Source: Lactiplantibacillus plantarum (GTDB taxonomy: Bacteria; Bacillota; Bacilli; Lactobacillales; Lactobacillaceae). From it: DNA of 64,000 bases. Below the pieces are notes generated by a model. That model ran no database searches. It was not told the DNA's origin and saw only the letters and a list, made by a program, of their open reading frames with translations. The stretch covers positions 1,860,001-1,924,000 of the forward strand of contig NZ_CP039121.1 in NCBI RefSeq assembly GCF_014131735.1, in the 5' to 3' direction. A program made the position numbers and the translations under genes. Position 1 is the stretch's first letter. Each line of letters opens with the position of its first letter. This document shows positions 49,541 to 58,620 of this stretch, one piece after another.

Positions 49541-50482
49541 ATGAAAACCATGAGTCTTGTTGTTCCATGCTATAACGAGGAACCAACGATTGAAATATTT
49601 TATAACACCGTTGAAAAAGTCTTGGCAGATAATCCAGAGTCGTTCAAGGATATCACTACTGAATATGTTTTCGTTAATGATGGCTCATCTGACGACACTT
49701 TGAACGTACTACGAACTTTAAACGCCGCCCATCCTGACACTGTCCACTATGTCTCCTTTTCGCGAAATTTTGGTAAGGAGGCTGGTTTATTAGCCGGCCT
49801 GGAGCACACCATTGGCGATTACGTCGCCGTCATGGACGTTGATCTACAAGATCCACCGACTTTATTGCCTAAAATGCTGGCAATGCTTCAAACCGGTGAC
49901 TATGACTGTATCGGTACAATGCGGGAAAATCGCGTTGGTGAACCAATGATCCGGTCATTCTTATCACGCTCGTTTTACTCAGTTGTCAACAAAATTTCAA
50001 AAGTACAAATTATTCCAAACGCCCGCGATTACCGGTTAATGACACGTCAGATGGTTGATGCTATTTTGGAATTGCCTGAATATAACCGATTTTCAAAAGG
50101 CATCTTCAACTGGGTCGGTTTCCGAACAACTTATTTGAAGTTCGAAAATCAGCCCCGTTCCGCTGGCGAGACACACTGGTCAATTTGGCAATTATTCAAT
50201 TATTCAATGGATGCCATCGTCGACTTCTCAGATGTACCCCTGAAGATTGCGACCTTCACCGGCGGCTTGCTCTCACTAATCTCCATTATCAGTATATTTG
50301 TCGTTATTATTCGTAAAATATTATTTGATAACAGTGTCAGTGGTTGGGCCTCAACCATCACGATTATGCTCTTAATCGGTGGCATTCAGCTGTTCTGTCT
50401 GGGGATTATCGGCAATTACATTGGTAAGATTTATATCGAATCAAAACACCGGCCCCACTACATCGTGCAGGAAAAGAAGTAA
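49541..50482 (+). CDS. Family 2 glycosyltransferase, polyprenyl-phosphate sugar transferase type
   Basis: 313 residues. N-terminal GT-A domain: SLVVPCYNEEPTIE, VNDGSSDDT, FSRNFGKEAGLLAGLEH and VMDVDLQDPP (metal-binding Asp residues). Two C-terminal membrane segments (about 233-258 and 268-292). It matches the GtrB/CsbB/DPM1-like group, which attaches a sugar to undecaprenyl phosphate on the inner membrane face for wall or teichoic acid glycosylation. No flippase or acceptor transferase is next to it. Confidence 0.9.
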   Translation: MKTMSLVVPCYNEEPTIEIFYNTVEKVLADNPESFKDITTEYVFVNDGSSDDTLNVLRTLNAAHPDTVHYVSFSRNFGKEAGLLAGLEHTIGDYVAVMDVDLQDPPTLLPKMLAMLQTGDYDCIGTMRENRVGEPMIRSFLSRSFYSVVNKISKVQIIPNARDYRLMTRQMVDAILELPEYNRFSKGIFNWVGFRTTYLKFENQPRSAGETHWSIWQLFNYSMDAIVDFSDVPLKIATFTGGLLSLISIISIFVVIIRKILFDNSVSGWASTITIMLLIGGIQLFCLGIIGNYIGKIYIESKHRPHYIVQEKK

Positions 50483-50545
50483 GACCAATTTTGGGAACGA
50501 TATGACCAATTGAACACTTCTAACTTGATAAAATCTTATATTTTT

Positions 50546-50586
50546 AATCTGCTTTCAATTTTATTATTGTATAGCAGATTTTTTTA
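50546..50586 (+). terminator. Terminator of the GT2 gene
   Basis: Stem AATCTGCT/AGCAGATT with a loop of about 19 bases and a T-run. The following 50,590-50,890 is AT-rich non-coding sequence with nothing recognised; it marks the start of the accessory island. Confidence 0.65.
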
Positions 50587-50951
50587 TTTAAAGATACGCA
50601 TATAACATTGTGTAAACATGGTGATACTTGTAAAATAACAGTTAGTCTTAATTTATTGTCAAATAAGTTAATTGCAGCACGGGCTTATTGACCCTAGTTG
50701 CCAATTCGACGCGGATTACCGCTTACAAGTTCGTGACAAGATTGATTGCAATGGTACTGACAACCGAGAACGCAGTGTAGCTTAATCTTACTAAAAACAC
50801 TTTTCTTATACTTTAAAGTCAGAACATACTTTGCCATTGACCCAAACCTTTTTTATCAATGAAAAAAACACATCACCTACTTTCGTAAAATGTCATGAAT
50901 TACAGCATTGTTTGCTTGATCCTACGGTTGAACCATTACATAGATACTAGC

Positions 50952-51170
50952 ATGGTTTCCAATACAAAAATTGAATCACGGGCTAATCGTGGTGCATTCT
51001 ATATTATGTTAAATCATTACCCCAGTGAAACCGGCATTGAACCACAAGATTTCAATATCTTGCATTTTGCTAACAGTTACAATTTAGAATCAAAACATTT
51101 ATTGTTTATTCGTAATGTTGCTGAACAAGAGCTTGGTATTAAAATTAACCAAGGCGCATTCATACTTTAG
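50952..51170 (+). CDS. Short unknown ORF, probably a gene remnant
   Basis: 72 residues from ATG 50952 (the frame is open from an ATG at 50895). There is no good ribosome binding site. The C-terminal 22 residues (LFIRNVAEQELGIKINQGAFIL) are repeated almost exactly in frame at 52,103-52,169 (LFIHNVAEQELGIKISQGAFIL), 1000 bases downstream. The repetition suggests an ancestral gene preceded each DUF4428 gene and one copy was mostly lost. Function unknown. Confidence 0.4.
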   Translation: MVSNTKIESRANRGAFYIMLNHYPSETGIEPQDFNILHFANSYNLESKHLLFIRNVAEQELGIKINQGAFIL

Positions 51171-51243
51171 TGACTATGTATGATAAATACTAGATTTATA
51201 AGATATTTACTTTGAAAATAAAAATTTGGAGGAAGTTACTATG
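51103..51243 (+). repeat. Direct repeat copy 1 (upstream of first DUF4428 gene)
   Basis: About 140 bases covering the end of the unknown ORF, the intergenic region with TGATAAATACTAGATTTATA and the ribosome binding site of the next gene. Nearly identical to 52,103-52,244. Confidence 0.85.
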
Positions 51244-52097
51244 AGTAAAAAATATGATGTTTGTGGAAACAAATTAAAAATGTTTAAGTCCGTTCCTGTG
51301 ATTGATGGTAAAGTCTGCCACGATTGTATGAAGAAAATTGGTGTGGATTACGTTGAGCTACCGCTTTCAATGTCTATAGAAGAAATTTTGACTGTTAAAG
51401 AAATTAAAGACTTACAAGCTAACAACCAAATTATTGATCCACAAAAGCGCTGGGCGGAGTATAAAAATAAGTTAAAACAAGAAAAAATTTAAAAAAAGAA
51501 GATATCTCTGCTGAAAAAGATAAATACGATCAACTTAAGGCTGCCATTAAAGCAGATGAACCTGTCAAAAAAGGTAAAGTCTATTTAGATTTTGTTAAAA
51601 AGCAAATCTTCATTGATAAAACTATTCTTGAAGACTATCGCCTTTTCAGATTTTCAGATTTAACTAGTTACAAGACAATTAAAAGCCCTACCACTATTAA
51701 CAAGAATCATAGTTTGTCTCGTTCCATAGTCGGTGGCTTAGTTGCTGGGCCTACCGGTGCTGTATTAGGTGCTTTTTCAGGAAACAAGTCCTATGACGCA
51801 GTTTCAAAGATGGCAGTAGTTTTATACTTTAATAACAACTACTCTAAGCAATTAAACTACATATCCACTGAAACAAAAATCGACAGCATGTACTATCGAG
51901 ATGAACAAGAAAAAATGCAACGATTCTGTGTTCGATTGGATAAAATTTTAGTCGAAAATGAAAATAATGAACCTACCACTCTATCTACACCCACTAACAG
52001 TGCCGATGAGCTACGTAAACTTAAAAGCCTCCTGGACGATGGCATTCTAACCGAAGAAGAATTCGCAGCAAAAAAGAAACAAATTCTGGGGATCTAA
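51241..52097 (+). pseudogene. DUF4428/SHOCT protein gene with a frameshift
   Basis: The first part (ATG 51241 after GGAGG) encodes a zinc-ribbon-like DUF4428 segment (YDVCGNKLKMF...GKVCHDCMKKIGVDY; the first Cys of the ribbon is replaced by Tyr) and stops at a TAA at 51490-51492. Reading on in the -1 frame from the GAAAAAATTTAAAAAAAG tract gives NLKKEDISAEKD..., then the Gly-rich segment GGLVAGPTGAVLGAFSGNKSYDAV and a C-terminal SHOCT domain (LRKLKSLLDDGILTEEEFAAKKKQILGI). The layout equals that of the next gene, so this is one gene broken in an A-run, either dead or phase-variable. Confidence 0.75.
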
Positions 52098-52102
52098 TCA
52101 CT

Positions 52103-52244
52103 GTTTATTCATAATGTTGCTGAACAAGAGCTTGGTATTAAAATTAGCCAAGGTGCATTCATCCTTTAGTTAACTGTGTATGATAAATACTAGATTTATA
52201 AGATATTTACTTAGGAAATAAAACTTTGGAGGAATTTAATTATG
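52103..52244 (+). repeat. Direct repeat copy 2 (upstream of second DUF4428 gene)
   Basis: Second copy of the 140-base repeat, at an offset of 1000 bases from copy 1. It carries only the last 22 codons of the unknown ORF, then the shared intergenic sequence and AGGAGG-like site. Confidence 0.85.
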
Positions 52245-54107
52245 GCTAAAAAATGTGATATATGCGGAAAGAAAATCGGACTCATGGCTAGTCGGCTTGA
52301 CATAAAGGATGGGATTATGTGTGTCGACTGCTCAGAACAAATTGGATTAAAAACTGGCCTGCAGTCTATATCCGTCGCCAAAGATTTGACTATTGATGAT
52401 GTTAAAAGCTATCAAGACTCCCATACTAAAATAGACATCGCAAAGTATTTAGACGATATGAAAAGCAAACCTGCTGAGCCTTCACAGAAAGATTCTAACA
52501 CTAAAATCAAACACCCTTGTGCGGTTTGTAATCGTGAAATAGGTTTATTAGGTGGCTTCAAATTAACTGATGGAAAAATTTGTGACGACTGTGCTTCTCG
52601 AGTTGGTTTAAAAAATAACTTTAGCTCACAATCTGCCGTCGAATATTTAACTGTCCAAGATATCAAAAATTATCAAGACACTAATACCCAGATAGATTTA
52701 AAGAAATATTTAGATGATATGAAAAACAAACCAACCGTATCTGCTCACCAGGATTCTAATACTAAAATCAAACACCCCTGTGCGGTTTGTAATCGTGAAA
52801 TAGGTTTATTAGGTGGCTTCAAATTAACTGATGGAAAAATTTGTGACGACTGTGCTTCTCGAGTTGGTTTAAAAAATAACTTTAGCTCACAATCTGCCGT
52901 CGAATATTTAACTGTCCAAGATATCAAAAATTATCAAGACACTAATACCCAGATAGATTTAAAGAAATATTTAGATGATATGAAAAACAAACCAACCGTA
53001 TCTGCTCACCAGGATTCTAATACTAAAATCAAACACCCCTGTGCGGTTTGTGGTCGTGAAATAGGTTTATTAGGTGGCTTCAAATTAACTGATGGGAAAA
53101 TTTGTGACGACTGTGCTTCTCGAGTTGGTTTAAAAAATAACTTTAGCTCACAATCTGCCGTCGAATATTTAACTGTCCAAGATATCAAAAATTATCAAGA
53201 CACTAATACCCAGATAGATTTAAAGAAATATTTAGATGATATGAAAAACAAACCAACCGTATCTGCTCACCAAGATTCTAATACTAAAATCAAACACCCC
53301 TGTGCGGTTTGTGGTCGTGAAATAGGTTTATTAGGTGGCTTCAAATTAACTGATGGGAAAATTTGTGACGACTGTGCTTCTCGAGTTGGTTTAAAAAATA
53401 ACTTTAGCTCACAATCCGCTGTCAAATATTTAACTGTCCAAGATATCAAAAATCATCAAGACTCTCATACTCAGATAGATGCCAAACAATTGCTTTTTGA
53501 CAATAAATCAGAATATGAAAAATTACTGATTACTTTCAAAAAAGAAGGTAACGGTCATATCGGAAAAGTTTATCTCAGTGACAAACGCAAACAATTTTTA
53601 ATTAAGCTAAGTTTCATGGAAAACTTAGCTGATGAACCATTCCAACTATATGACTACAGTGACTTAGAAGGATATGATCCTATTGAAAATGGGACTACTA
53701 TTGAAGATAAACATGGACTATCTCGAGCAATAGCTGGCGGTTTAATTGCTGGTCCAACTGGTGCTGTATTAGGCGCATTTTCTGGTAATAAATCGTATGC
53801 TGCCGTTTCTAAAGTCTCTGTCGTGCTTTATTTCAAAGGCGACCATCGCGTGGAAGCAGTCTTACTTAACGAAACTACTAAAACAGATAGCAGTGCCTAC
53901 CATATCACTCAACAAGAATTACTTAGATTCTGCCATGATCTTGATACAATTATTGCCAACAACAATAGCAACGTTAATGAACCTGCAACTCCAGTCTCTG
54001 CTACTGACAGTGCCGATCAACTACGCAAACTCAAGGGACTTCTTGATGATGGTATCTTAACTGAAGAAGAATTCACAGCAAAAAAGAAACAAATTCTTGG
54101 GATTTAA
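52242..54107 (+). CDS. Multi-repeat DUF4428 zinc-ribbon protein with SHOCT domain
   Basis: 621 residues. One divergent DUF4428 unit (residues 1-83: CDICGKKIG...MCVDCSEQIG) is followed by four near-identical 87-residue units (about 84-430), each with CAVC(N/G)REIGLLGG...ICDDCASRVGL, two CxxC pairs that could bind zinc, then a DIKNYQDTNTQID helix. After these comes a domain of about 150 residues with a hydrophobic Gly-rich stretch (AIAGGLIAGPTGAVLGAFSG) and a C-terminal SHOCT domain (LRKLKGLLDDGILTEEEF). No signal peptide. Function unknown; SHOCT domains are oligomerisation or regulatory modules often found in mobile regions. ATG follows GGAGGAA. Confidence 0.85.
   Translation: MAKKCDICGKKIGLMASRLDIKDGIMCVDCSEQIGLKTGLQSISVAKDLTIDDVKSYQDSHTKIDIAKYLDDMKSKPAEPSQKDSNTKIKHPCAVCNREIGLLGGFKLTDGKICDDCASRVGLKNNFSSQSAVEYLTVQDIKNYQDTNTQIDLKKYLDDMKNKPTVSAHQDSNTKIKHPCAVCNREIGLLGGFKLTDGKICDDCASRVGLKNNFSSQSAVEYLTVQDIKNYQDTNTQIDLKKYLDDMKNKPTVSAHQDSNTKIKHPCAVCGREIGLLGGFKLTDGKICDDCASRVGLKNNFSSQSAVEYLTVQDIKNYQDTNTQIDLKKYLDDMKNKPTVSAHQDSNTKIKHPCAVCGREIGLLGGFKLTDGKICDDCASRVGLKNNFSSQSAVKYLTVQDIKNHQDSHTQIDAKQLLFDNKSEYEKLLITFKKEGNGHIGKVYLSDKRKQFLIKLSFMENLADEPFQLYDYSDLEGYDPIENGTTIEDKHGLSRAIAGGLIAGPTGAVLGAFSGNKSYAAVSKVSVVLYFKGDHRVEAVLLNETTKTDSSAYHITQQELLRFCHDLDTIIANNNSNVNEPATPVSATDSADQLRKLKGLLDDGILTEEEFTAKKKQILGI
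52491..53450 (+). repeat. Four tandem 261-bp coding repeats
   Basis: In-frame units starting at about 52491, 52752, 53013 and 53274, nearly identical at DNA level. The first two read CAVCNRE and the last two CAVCGRE; the last unit diverges near its end (SAVKYLTV, IKNHQDSHTQID). Silent sites are also conserved, which indicates recent expansion or ongoing gene conversion. Confidence 0.95.
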
Positions 54108-54123
54108 TTAAGGGGGAAATAAC

Positions 54124-54726
54124 ATGTGGTTACTACTATTAATCTTGCTCATAGTCGGGGCATTTAAACTTATGGGTAAGGCTGCACCCTACGTTGTTCT
54201 CGCAGCAGTCCTGACTTATCTCTACTACCTTGTTAAAGGTATCTTCTCATTCATCTGGCGAGTTGTATCTAGTACGCCAGGGATAATCACCATTATTACT
54301 ATTGCGTTAATAGTAATTGTTTATTTCATTGTAAAAGCTAATAGATGTGACGTCTGCAATAACAAGCACAAAAGTGATGAGTTAGTGCACATTCAAAATG
54401 GTAAAGTCTGTACTGATTGCTTACAGAAAATTGGTGTTGACTACACTGCCCTCCCGAAGGATGTACTAGTTGAAAAGACACTTACTGTGCAAGAGATTGA
54501 AGACTTACGAGATAGCAATACTATCATTGATCCAATTCAACGTTGGGAAAATTATCAAGAACAGCGGAAGGCCAAAGAACAAGCAGCTAACTCAGCCAAT
54601 ATTGTCCCCACTAACATCGGCTCAAGTGAAGTTGATGAGTTGCACGAATTGAAACAGCTGCTTGATGACGGCGTGATTACCCAAGACGACTTTGATGCTA
54701 AGAAGAGACAGATTTTAGGACTGTGA
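54124..54726 (+). CDS. Membrane protein with DUF4428-like zinc ribbon and SHOCT domain
   Basis: 200 residues. Two or three N-terminal hydrophobic segments (about 1-75), a zinc-ribbon-like segment (RCDVCNNKHKSDELVHIQNGKVCTDCLQKIGVDY), a TVQEIEDLRDSNTIIDPIQRWE segment shared with the frameshifted gene at 51,241, and a C-terminal SHOCT domain (LHELKQLLDDGVITQDDFDAKKRQILGL). Follows the large repeat gene by 16 bases with GGGGGAA, so probably co-transcribed. Function unknown. Confidence 0.8.
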   Translation: MWLLLLILLIVGAFKLMGKAAPYVVLAAVLTYLYYLVKGIFSFIWRVVSSTPGIITIITIALIVIVYFIVKANRCDVCNNKHKSDELVHIQNGKVCTDCLQKIGVDYTALPKDVLVEKTLTVQEIEDLRDSNTIIDPIQRWENYQEQRKAKEQAANSANIVPTNIGSSEVDELHELKQLLDDGVITQDDFDAKKRQILGL

Positions 54727-55086
54727 ATTATTTGGCCGAATCAGATTGGAGACTGTTCTAATGGATATTAAATTTATTTCCACTATAATTATAACAATAT
54801 AACCCACCGCATTTGCAATCATCAGATATATATACCTATACGCATTGTGCTAGTTAATTAACCAAGACTTTAGTTGTGAAAAAATGCCTAACCAAGCTAC
54901 ACTTCAAGCAGCGCAAACAAAGGAGTGTGTCTTATGTTAGACCAATTTTATCATAACCAATTTGTGATTAGTCCGCGAGCAAATTCAAAACCGCCGTAAC
55001 GTCAATCAAGGCAAGCTTTCAGACGTCTTATTGTTATCATTACTTTGTTGACAAGTTGATTTAAAAATGACCGTCCGAACTAGGTT

Positions 55087-55089
55087 CTA
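55087..55089. repeat. Target site duplication CTA, left copy
   Basis: CTA immediately before the left inverted repeat of the IS3-family element; the matching copy is at 56517-56519. Removing the element plus one copy restores the transposase reading RFYRFLK. Confidence 0.8.
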
Positions 55090-55120
55090 TGAAGTGACCC
55101 CCATAAATTGGAGTAAATTT

Positions 55121-55947
55121 CTAAGCTGCTAATTGGCTGGTATATTCCCGATATTTTACCGGGGACATACCGACCAATTTTGTTTTGATACGACGCTGAT
55201 TGTAATAATCTACGTAGTTTATAATGGCGGATTCTAGCTCTTCATAGTTCTTGTATTGATAATTGTGAACCGTGCCAACTTTAAGAATGTGAAAGATACT
55301 TTCAGCTACCGCATTATCTAGGCATGTGGCCTTGCGGCTCATGCTTTGGAAAACGCGAGCTTGTCGCAAAATATTCACGTACCGACAGTTCTGATACTGA
55401 ACCCCTGATCCGAATGAATTATCATACGGTATGGTAAGCCTGAACGTCTTGCCACTAATCGTTCAAGGGGGTGTGTGACGAAGGCTACCGTTGGTTTACG
55501 TCCAATGGCCTATTCAATAATTTCTCCGTTATAAAGGTCAATATAAACTGTAAAGTATGCACGTTTGTTGATTGTTTGATTCCCCCAACGGACCTCCGTT
55601 ACATCAGTAACGATTTTTTGAAATGGGCGATCCATTTTAAAACGACGGTTTAAACGGTTATGAGCAACTGTACCAACAGTTCCTTTATAAGAGTTATATT
55701 TCTTCGTTCGACGATTGAATGCCTGACAAAGGAGATTATTTTCACGCATAATACGAAGTACTGCCTTGTGATTAACGTTGATTCCCTTATTTTTAAGCGC
55801 TAAAGTCACGGTTCGGTAACCGTAATCGGGATTGGCCAAACGAACGCTTTTAATCTCATCAACTAACGTTGATGAGCCTGATTGATATTTACAGTGAAAT
55901 GCATCGTGGTAATTACTACTCGACATGTGTGCTGCTTTTAAAACCAC
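55121..55947 (-). pseudogene. IS3-family transposase orfB, inactivated
   Basis: DDE integrase: first part TYR-type N-terminus through FQKIVTDVTEVRWGNQ (first Asp) and IDLYNGEIIE, then an in-frame TAG at 55509-55507. Beyond it the frame continues AIGRKPTVAFVTHPLERLV and HSDQGF (second Asp), where a one-base deletion shifts the frame; the last piece SRKATCLDNAVAESIFHILK carries the catalytic Glu and runs to the stop at 55121. With one nonsense and one frameshift mutation this copy cannot make an active transposase. Translation of orfB normally needs a -1 shift from orfA. Confidence 0.88.
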
Positions 55948-55985
55948 AACTAATTTAACATTGAATTTACGTCTTAGCTCAGTGA

Positions 55986-56399
55986 TTAGCTGGGCTTTTT
56001 CTTGGTTTGAGATTTTTTCTGTGCCAAGGCTTCGAGTTTTTCCAAGTATGCTACCCGGATTCGTAAAAGCTCGTTTTCTCCCTGAAGTTGTTTCAATGTC
56101 TTAGATTGTTTAGATTTATCTGTCATTTTTAAAGACCGTCCTTTAGATGGCTTAAGATGTCCCTCAATCAGTCTTCGTTCCCAGTCCCAAACCATCATCG
56201 GTTGCTTCAACCTGAAATGGGTTGCCGTTACTGGATATGAGGCATGATGTTTTTGTCGCCATTTAATAACCTTGATTTTAAAGGAATAGTCATAAAATGT
56301 CTTCCTACGACAATTCTCTAATCCTTGAATGCCAAAAATTTCAAATTGAGCGAGCCACTGATAAATCGTCGCACTTCCTTTGATATCATACTTTTTCAT
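55986..56399 (-). CDS. IS3-family transposase orfA (helix-turn-helix)
   Basis: 137 residues: helix-turn-helix DNA-binding segments (KKYDIKGSATIYQWLAQFEIFGIQGL; the second around KIKVIKWRQKHHASYPVTATHF) followed by a leucine-zipper-like region (KQSKTLKQLQGENELLRIRVAYLEKLEAL). The end is Lys-rich with A-runs (GAAAAAATC, AAGAAAAAG), candidate sites for the -1 frameshift that makes OrfAB. The start of the first helix may be truncated compared with longer relatives. Confidence 0.85.
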   Translation of the reverse strand: MKKYDIKGSATIYQWLAQFEIFGIQGLENCRRKTFYDYSFKIKVIKWRQKHHASYPVTATHFRLKQPMMVWDWERRLIEGHLKPSKGRSLKMTDKSKQSKTLKQLQGENELLRIRVAYLEKLEALAQKKSQTKKKPS

Positions 56400-56516
56400 A
56401 AGTAACAGGGGCGAAGTTCCCTGGAGATATCTGCTTAAAGCTCGTTGCTTTATTTTAGCTGAACCATAGTAAAACCCCCTGAGTCTGGATTTACTCCACT
56501 CAGAGGGTTCACTTTA

Positions 56517-56519
56517 CTA
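56517..56519. repeat. Target site duplication CTA, right copy
   Basis: CTA immediately after the right end of the IS3-family element. Confidence 0.8.
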
Positions 56520-57456
56520 CCGGTTTTTAAAACAAAATATTTTTAAACCCGGATAATTGCCAGAACGATCACGCTTTAATCGTAAGTGTTATTATGCTGC
56601 CAATGAACTTCAATGGATTTGCTTTGGGGTATTACGTAATTTATGTCCAACACCAGCTTACACGATTATTGATAGTTTACCGATGCCCTTATGTTAGGGT
56701 ATTAGAAATCATCGTGCTAAAGTCTTTCGCGAAACCGCCAATATCGATTATAACGCAACTAAGAAACTTTATTATTACAGCTTCAAAGGTAACCTCGAGG
56801 TCGCTAATAATGGCATTGTTTTAACTTACGATGTGACCCCCGCTTCCTGGCATGCTATTAAATCAGTACAAACATTATTATCGTTATGGCCTAGCCATCA
56901 AATATTGGTAGATTTAGGTTATCTTAGTCGTAAGCTCAAACAAGAACTTGCCAAAAAGAAGATTAATTTATGGACGCCGGTTCGTCGAAACATGAAGCAG
57001 CCCGTGGCTTACCAACGATTACTAAATCGACAACGGCGCCAGAGTGAGACAAATTTTTCACAACTAAATGAGTTATTTGATATTGAATGAATCCGCGTAA
57101 GATCATTGACGGCCTTACAGTTACGATTAGAGCAATATTTACTTGTTCATACAATGATCAAGCTAGGAATCAACTAACACAACGCGTGAACTATTATTGT
57201 TATTAATAAGGAAAAGACGGTTCGACCGTTCGCTGATCTAGGCACTGCTGACAGTCAGTTATTAGTTCATATTAGGAGTAGCCAGTTCAAAAAAATAGTT
57301 GCTCTTTTATTTTATATAAAAACTATCTTCCCACCAAAAAGAAGACGACCTTAACCTAATAACGTATTAAATTTTTACCATTTTATTGAAGAAAGGTGAT
57401 GACAACAAGTCCTTCAAATTCTACCCGCCTAGGTGAAATTTAAGGAGGAAATATAA

Positions 57457-58620
57457 ATGGCAAGTATTAATAAGAAAAATGGTAAATGGCAAGTATGAGT
57501 AAGTTACTATGATGAGTTCGGCAAACGTCACTTTAAGAATAAGAATGGTTTTAGCCGTAAAGTTGAAGCTGAAGCGTGGGCCAATAGTTTAGAGTTAGAC
57601 AAATTTAATAACTCCATCGGTTTAGTAGATACAACTACCACCTTCTACGCCTATTACTCACACTGGCTTGAAACCTATAAGTTTGGCAAATTGGCTCAGA
57701 TTACCGAACAGGAATATCGTTACACTTTGCGTCAAATTAGAGAATTACTTGGCAACATTAAACTCAACTCAATGACTCGAACCCGGTATCAACAGTTCTT
57801 GAATGACTTCACCCATGGCAATGTCGAACAACGCGCCAAACGTCATTTAACAGGTGACCAACCTTATCATAGTAAAGCATCCGTTCAAAAACTTCACGGG
57901 CACATTCATGCAGCAGTGATTGATGCCGTTGCTGACGGATTAATAAAATCCGATTTCTGTACTCATGCTGAACTGGGTGGTCATAAAGGTAAGGATGCTC
58001 AACTCAAATTTCTAGACGTCAAGGATATGAAAATACTTGCTAATGAGGTAAACAAGAACATCCGTTTAACCTCCACTGGCAAGTCGATGATATATACCGG
58101 CTTAATGACTGGTATGCGTGTCGCTGAAGTGTCCGCTCTAACATGGTCGGATATTGACTGGAAAACCAAGACCATTCGTATTAACAAGTCCTGGGACTAT
58201 GTGTATGGGCAGAAGTTCAAACGGACTAAAACTGAGTCCAGTATTCGTAAAATTTCTGTGACCGATGAGTTGTTAAATCATTTAAAACAGCTCCGATCAT
58301 TACAGATTCAAAAGAATCTGGATAACCCCGATCACATGGTATTCTTAAATAATCGTGGTCGTATTCCAACTCCTGGGGCTTGTGATTTATTGCTAAAGAA
58401 CTATCATACCACTCTTGAAATTAAACGGATTAGCTTCCACGGTCTACGTCACACACATGCGAGTTCCCTGCTTTATTGTGGTGTCAAAATGGAGTATATT
58501 TCAAAACGCTTGGGTCACAAGAATAGTTCAATCACGCGTAATGTGTACGCCCATCTGCTCACTGAAGATCAAAAACAGGAAGAATCACGGACTTTAAATG
58601 CACTGGCTAAATTTAGTTAA
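57457..58620 (+). pseudogene. int: Tyrosine-recombinase integrase with an early stop codon
   Basis: From ATG 57457, eight bases after AAGGAGG, the frame reads MASINKKNGKWQV then TGA (57496-57498), and continues without further breaks for about 374 codons: arm-binding domain (YYDEFGKRHFKN...), SAM-like core-binding domain and catalytic domain. Catalytic residues are visible: Arg in TGMRVAEVSAL, HxxR in SFHGLRHTHAS, His in RLGHKN and the Tyr nucleophile in RNVYAHLL. Length without the stop (387) fits phage/ICE integrases. The next start is a TTG at 57691, which would lose the arm-binding domain. It lies just upstream of the tRNA-Ser 3' end, the probable attachment site. Confidence 0.85.

Larger units (their letters stand above)
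55090..56516 (-). mobile_element. IS3-family insertion sequence, 1427 bp
   Basis: Bounded by imperfect 12-base inverted repeats TGAAGTGACCCC (left) and TAAAGTGAACCC (right end, reverse complement), both followed further in by TGGAGTAAAT, and flanked by a 3-base CTA duplication. It carries orfA and a broken orfB on the minus strand. It is inserted in the IS982-family transposase gene. Confidence 0.88.
54934..57177 (+). pseudogene. IS982-family transposase remnant, interrupted by an IS3-family element
   Basis: The 5' piece (MLDQFYHNQFVISPRANSK... at 54934, with several frame breaks, up to about 55,089) and the 3' piece (56,517 to TAA 57,177: RFLKQN..., PTPAYTIIDSLPMPLC, NIDYNATKKLYYYSFKGN, ILVDLGYLSRKLKQEL, KKINLWTPVRRNM, LRLEQYLLVHTMIKLGIN) read as one IS982-type transposase of about 290 residues. 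Besides the inserted element it has stops and frameshifts in several places, so it is long dead. The terminal repeats could not be located. Confidence 0.8.

Noticed and set aside
52491..53450. Tandem repeats considered as a CRISPR array
   Set aside because: Units are 261 bp, contiguous and coding with no unique spacers; they are protein-domain repeats.
56594..57090. Two plus-strand frames of 76 and 85 codons
   Set aside because: They are fragments of the IS982-family transposase, partly in shifted frames, not separate genes.
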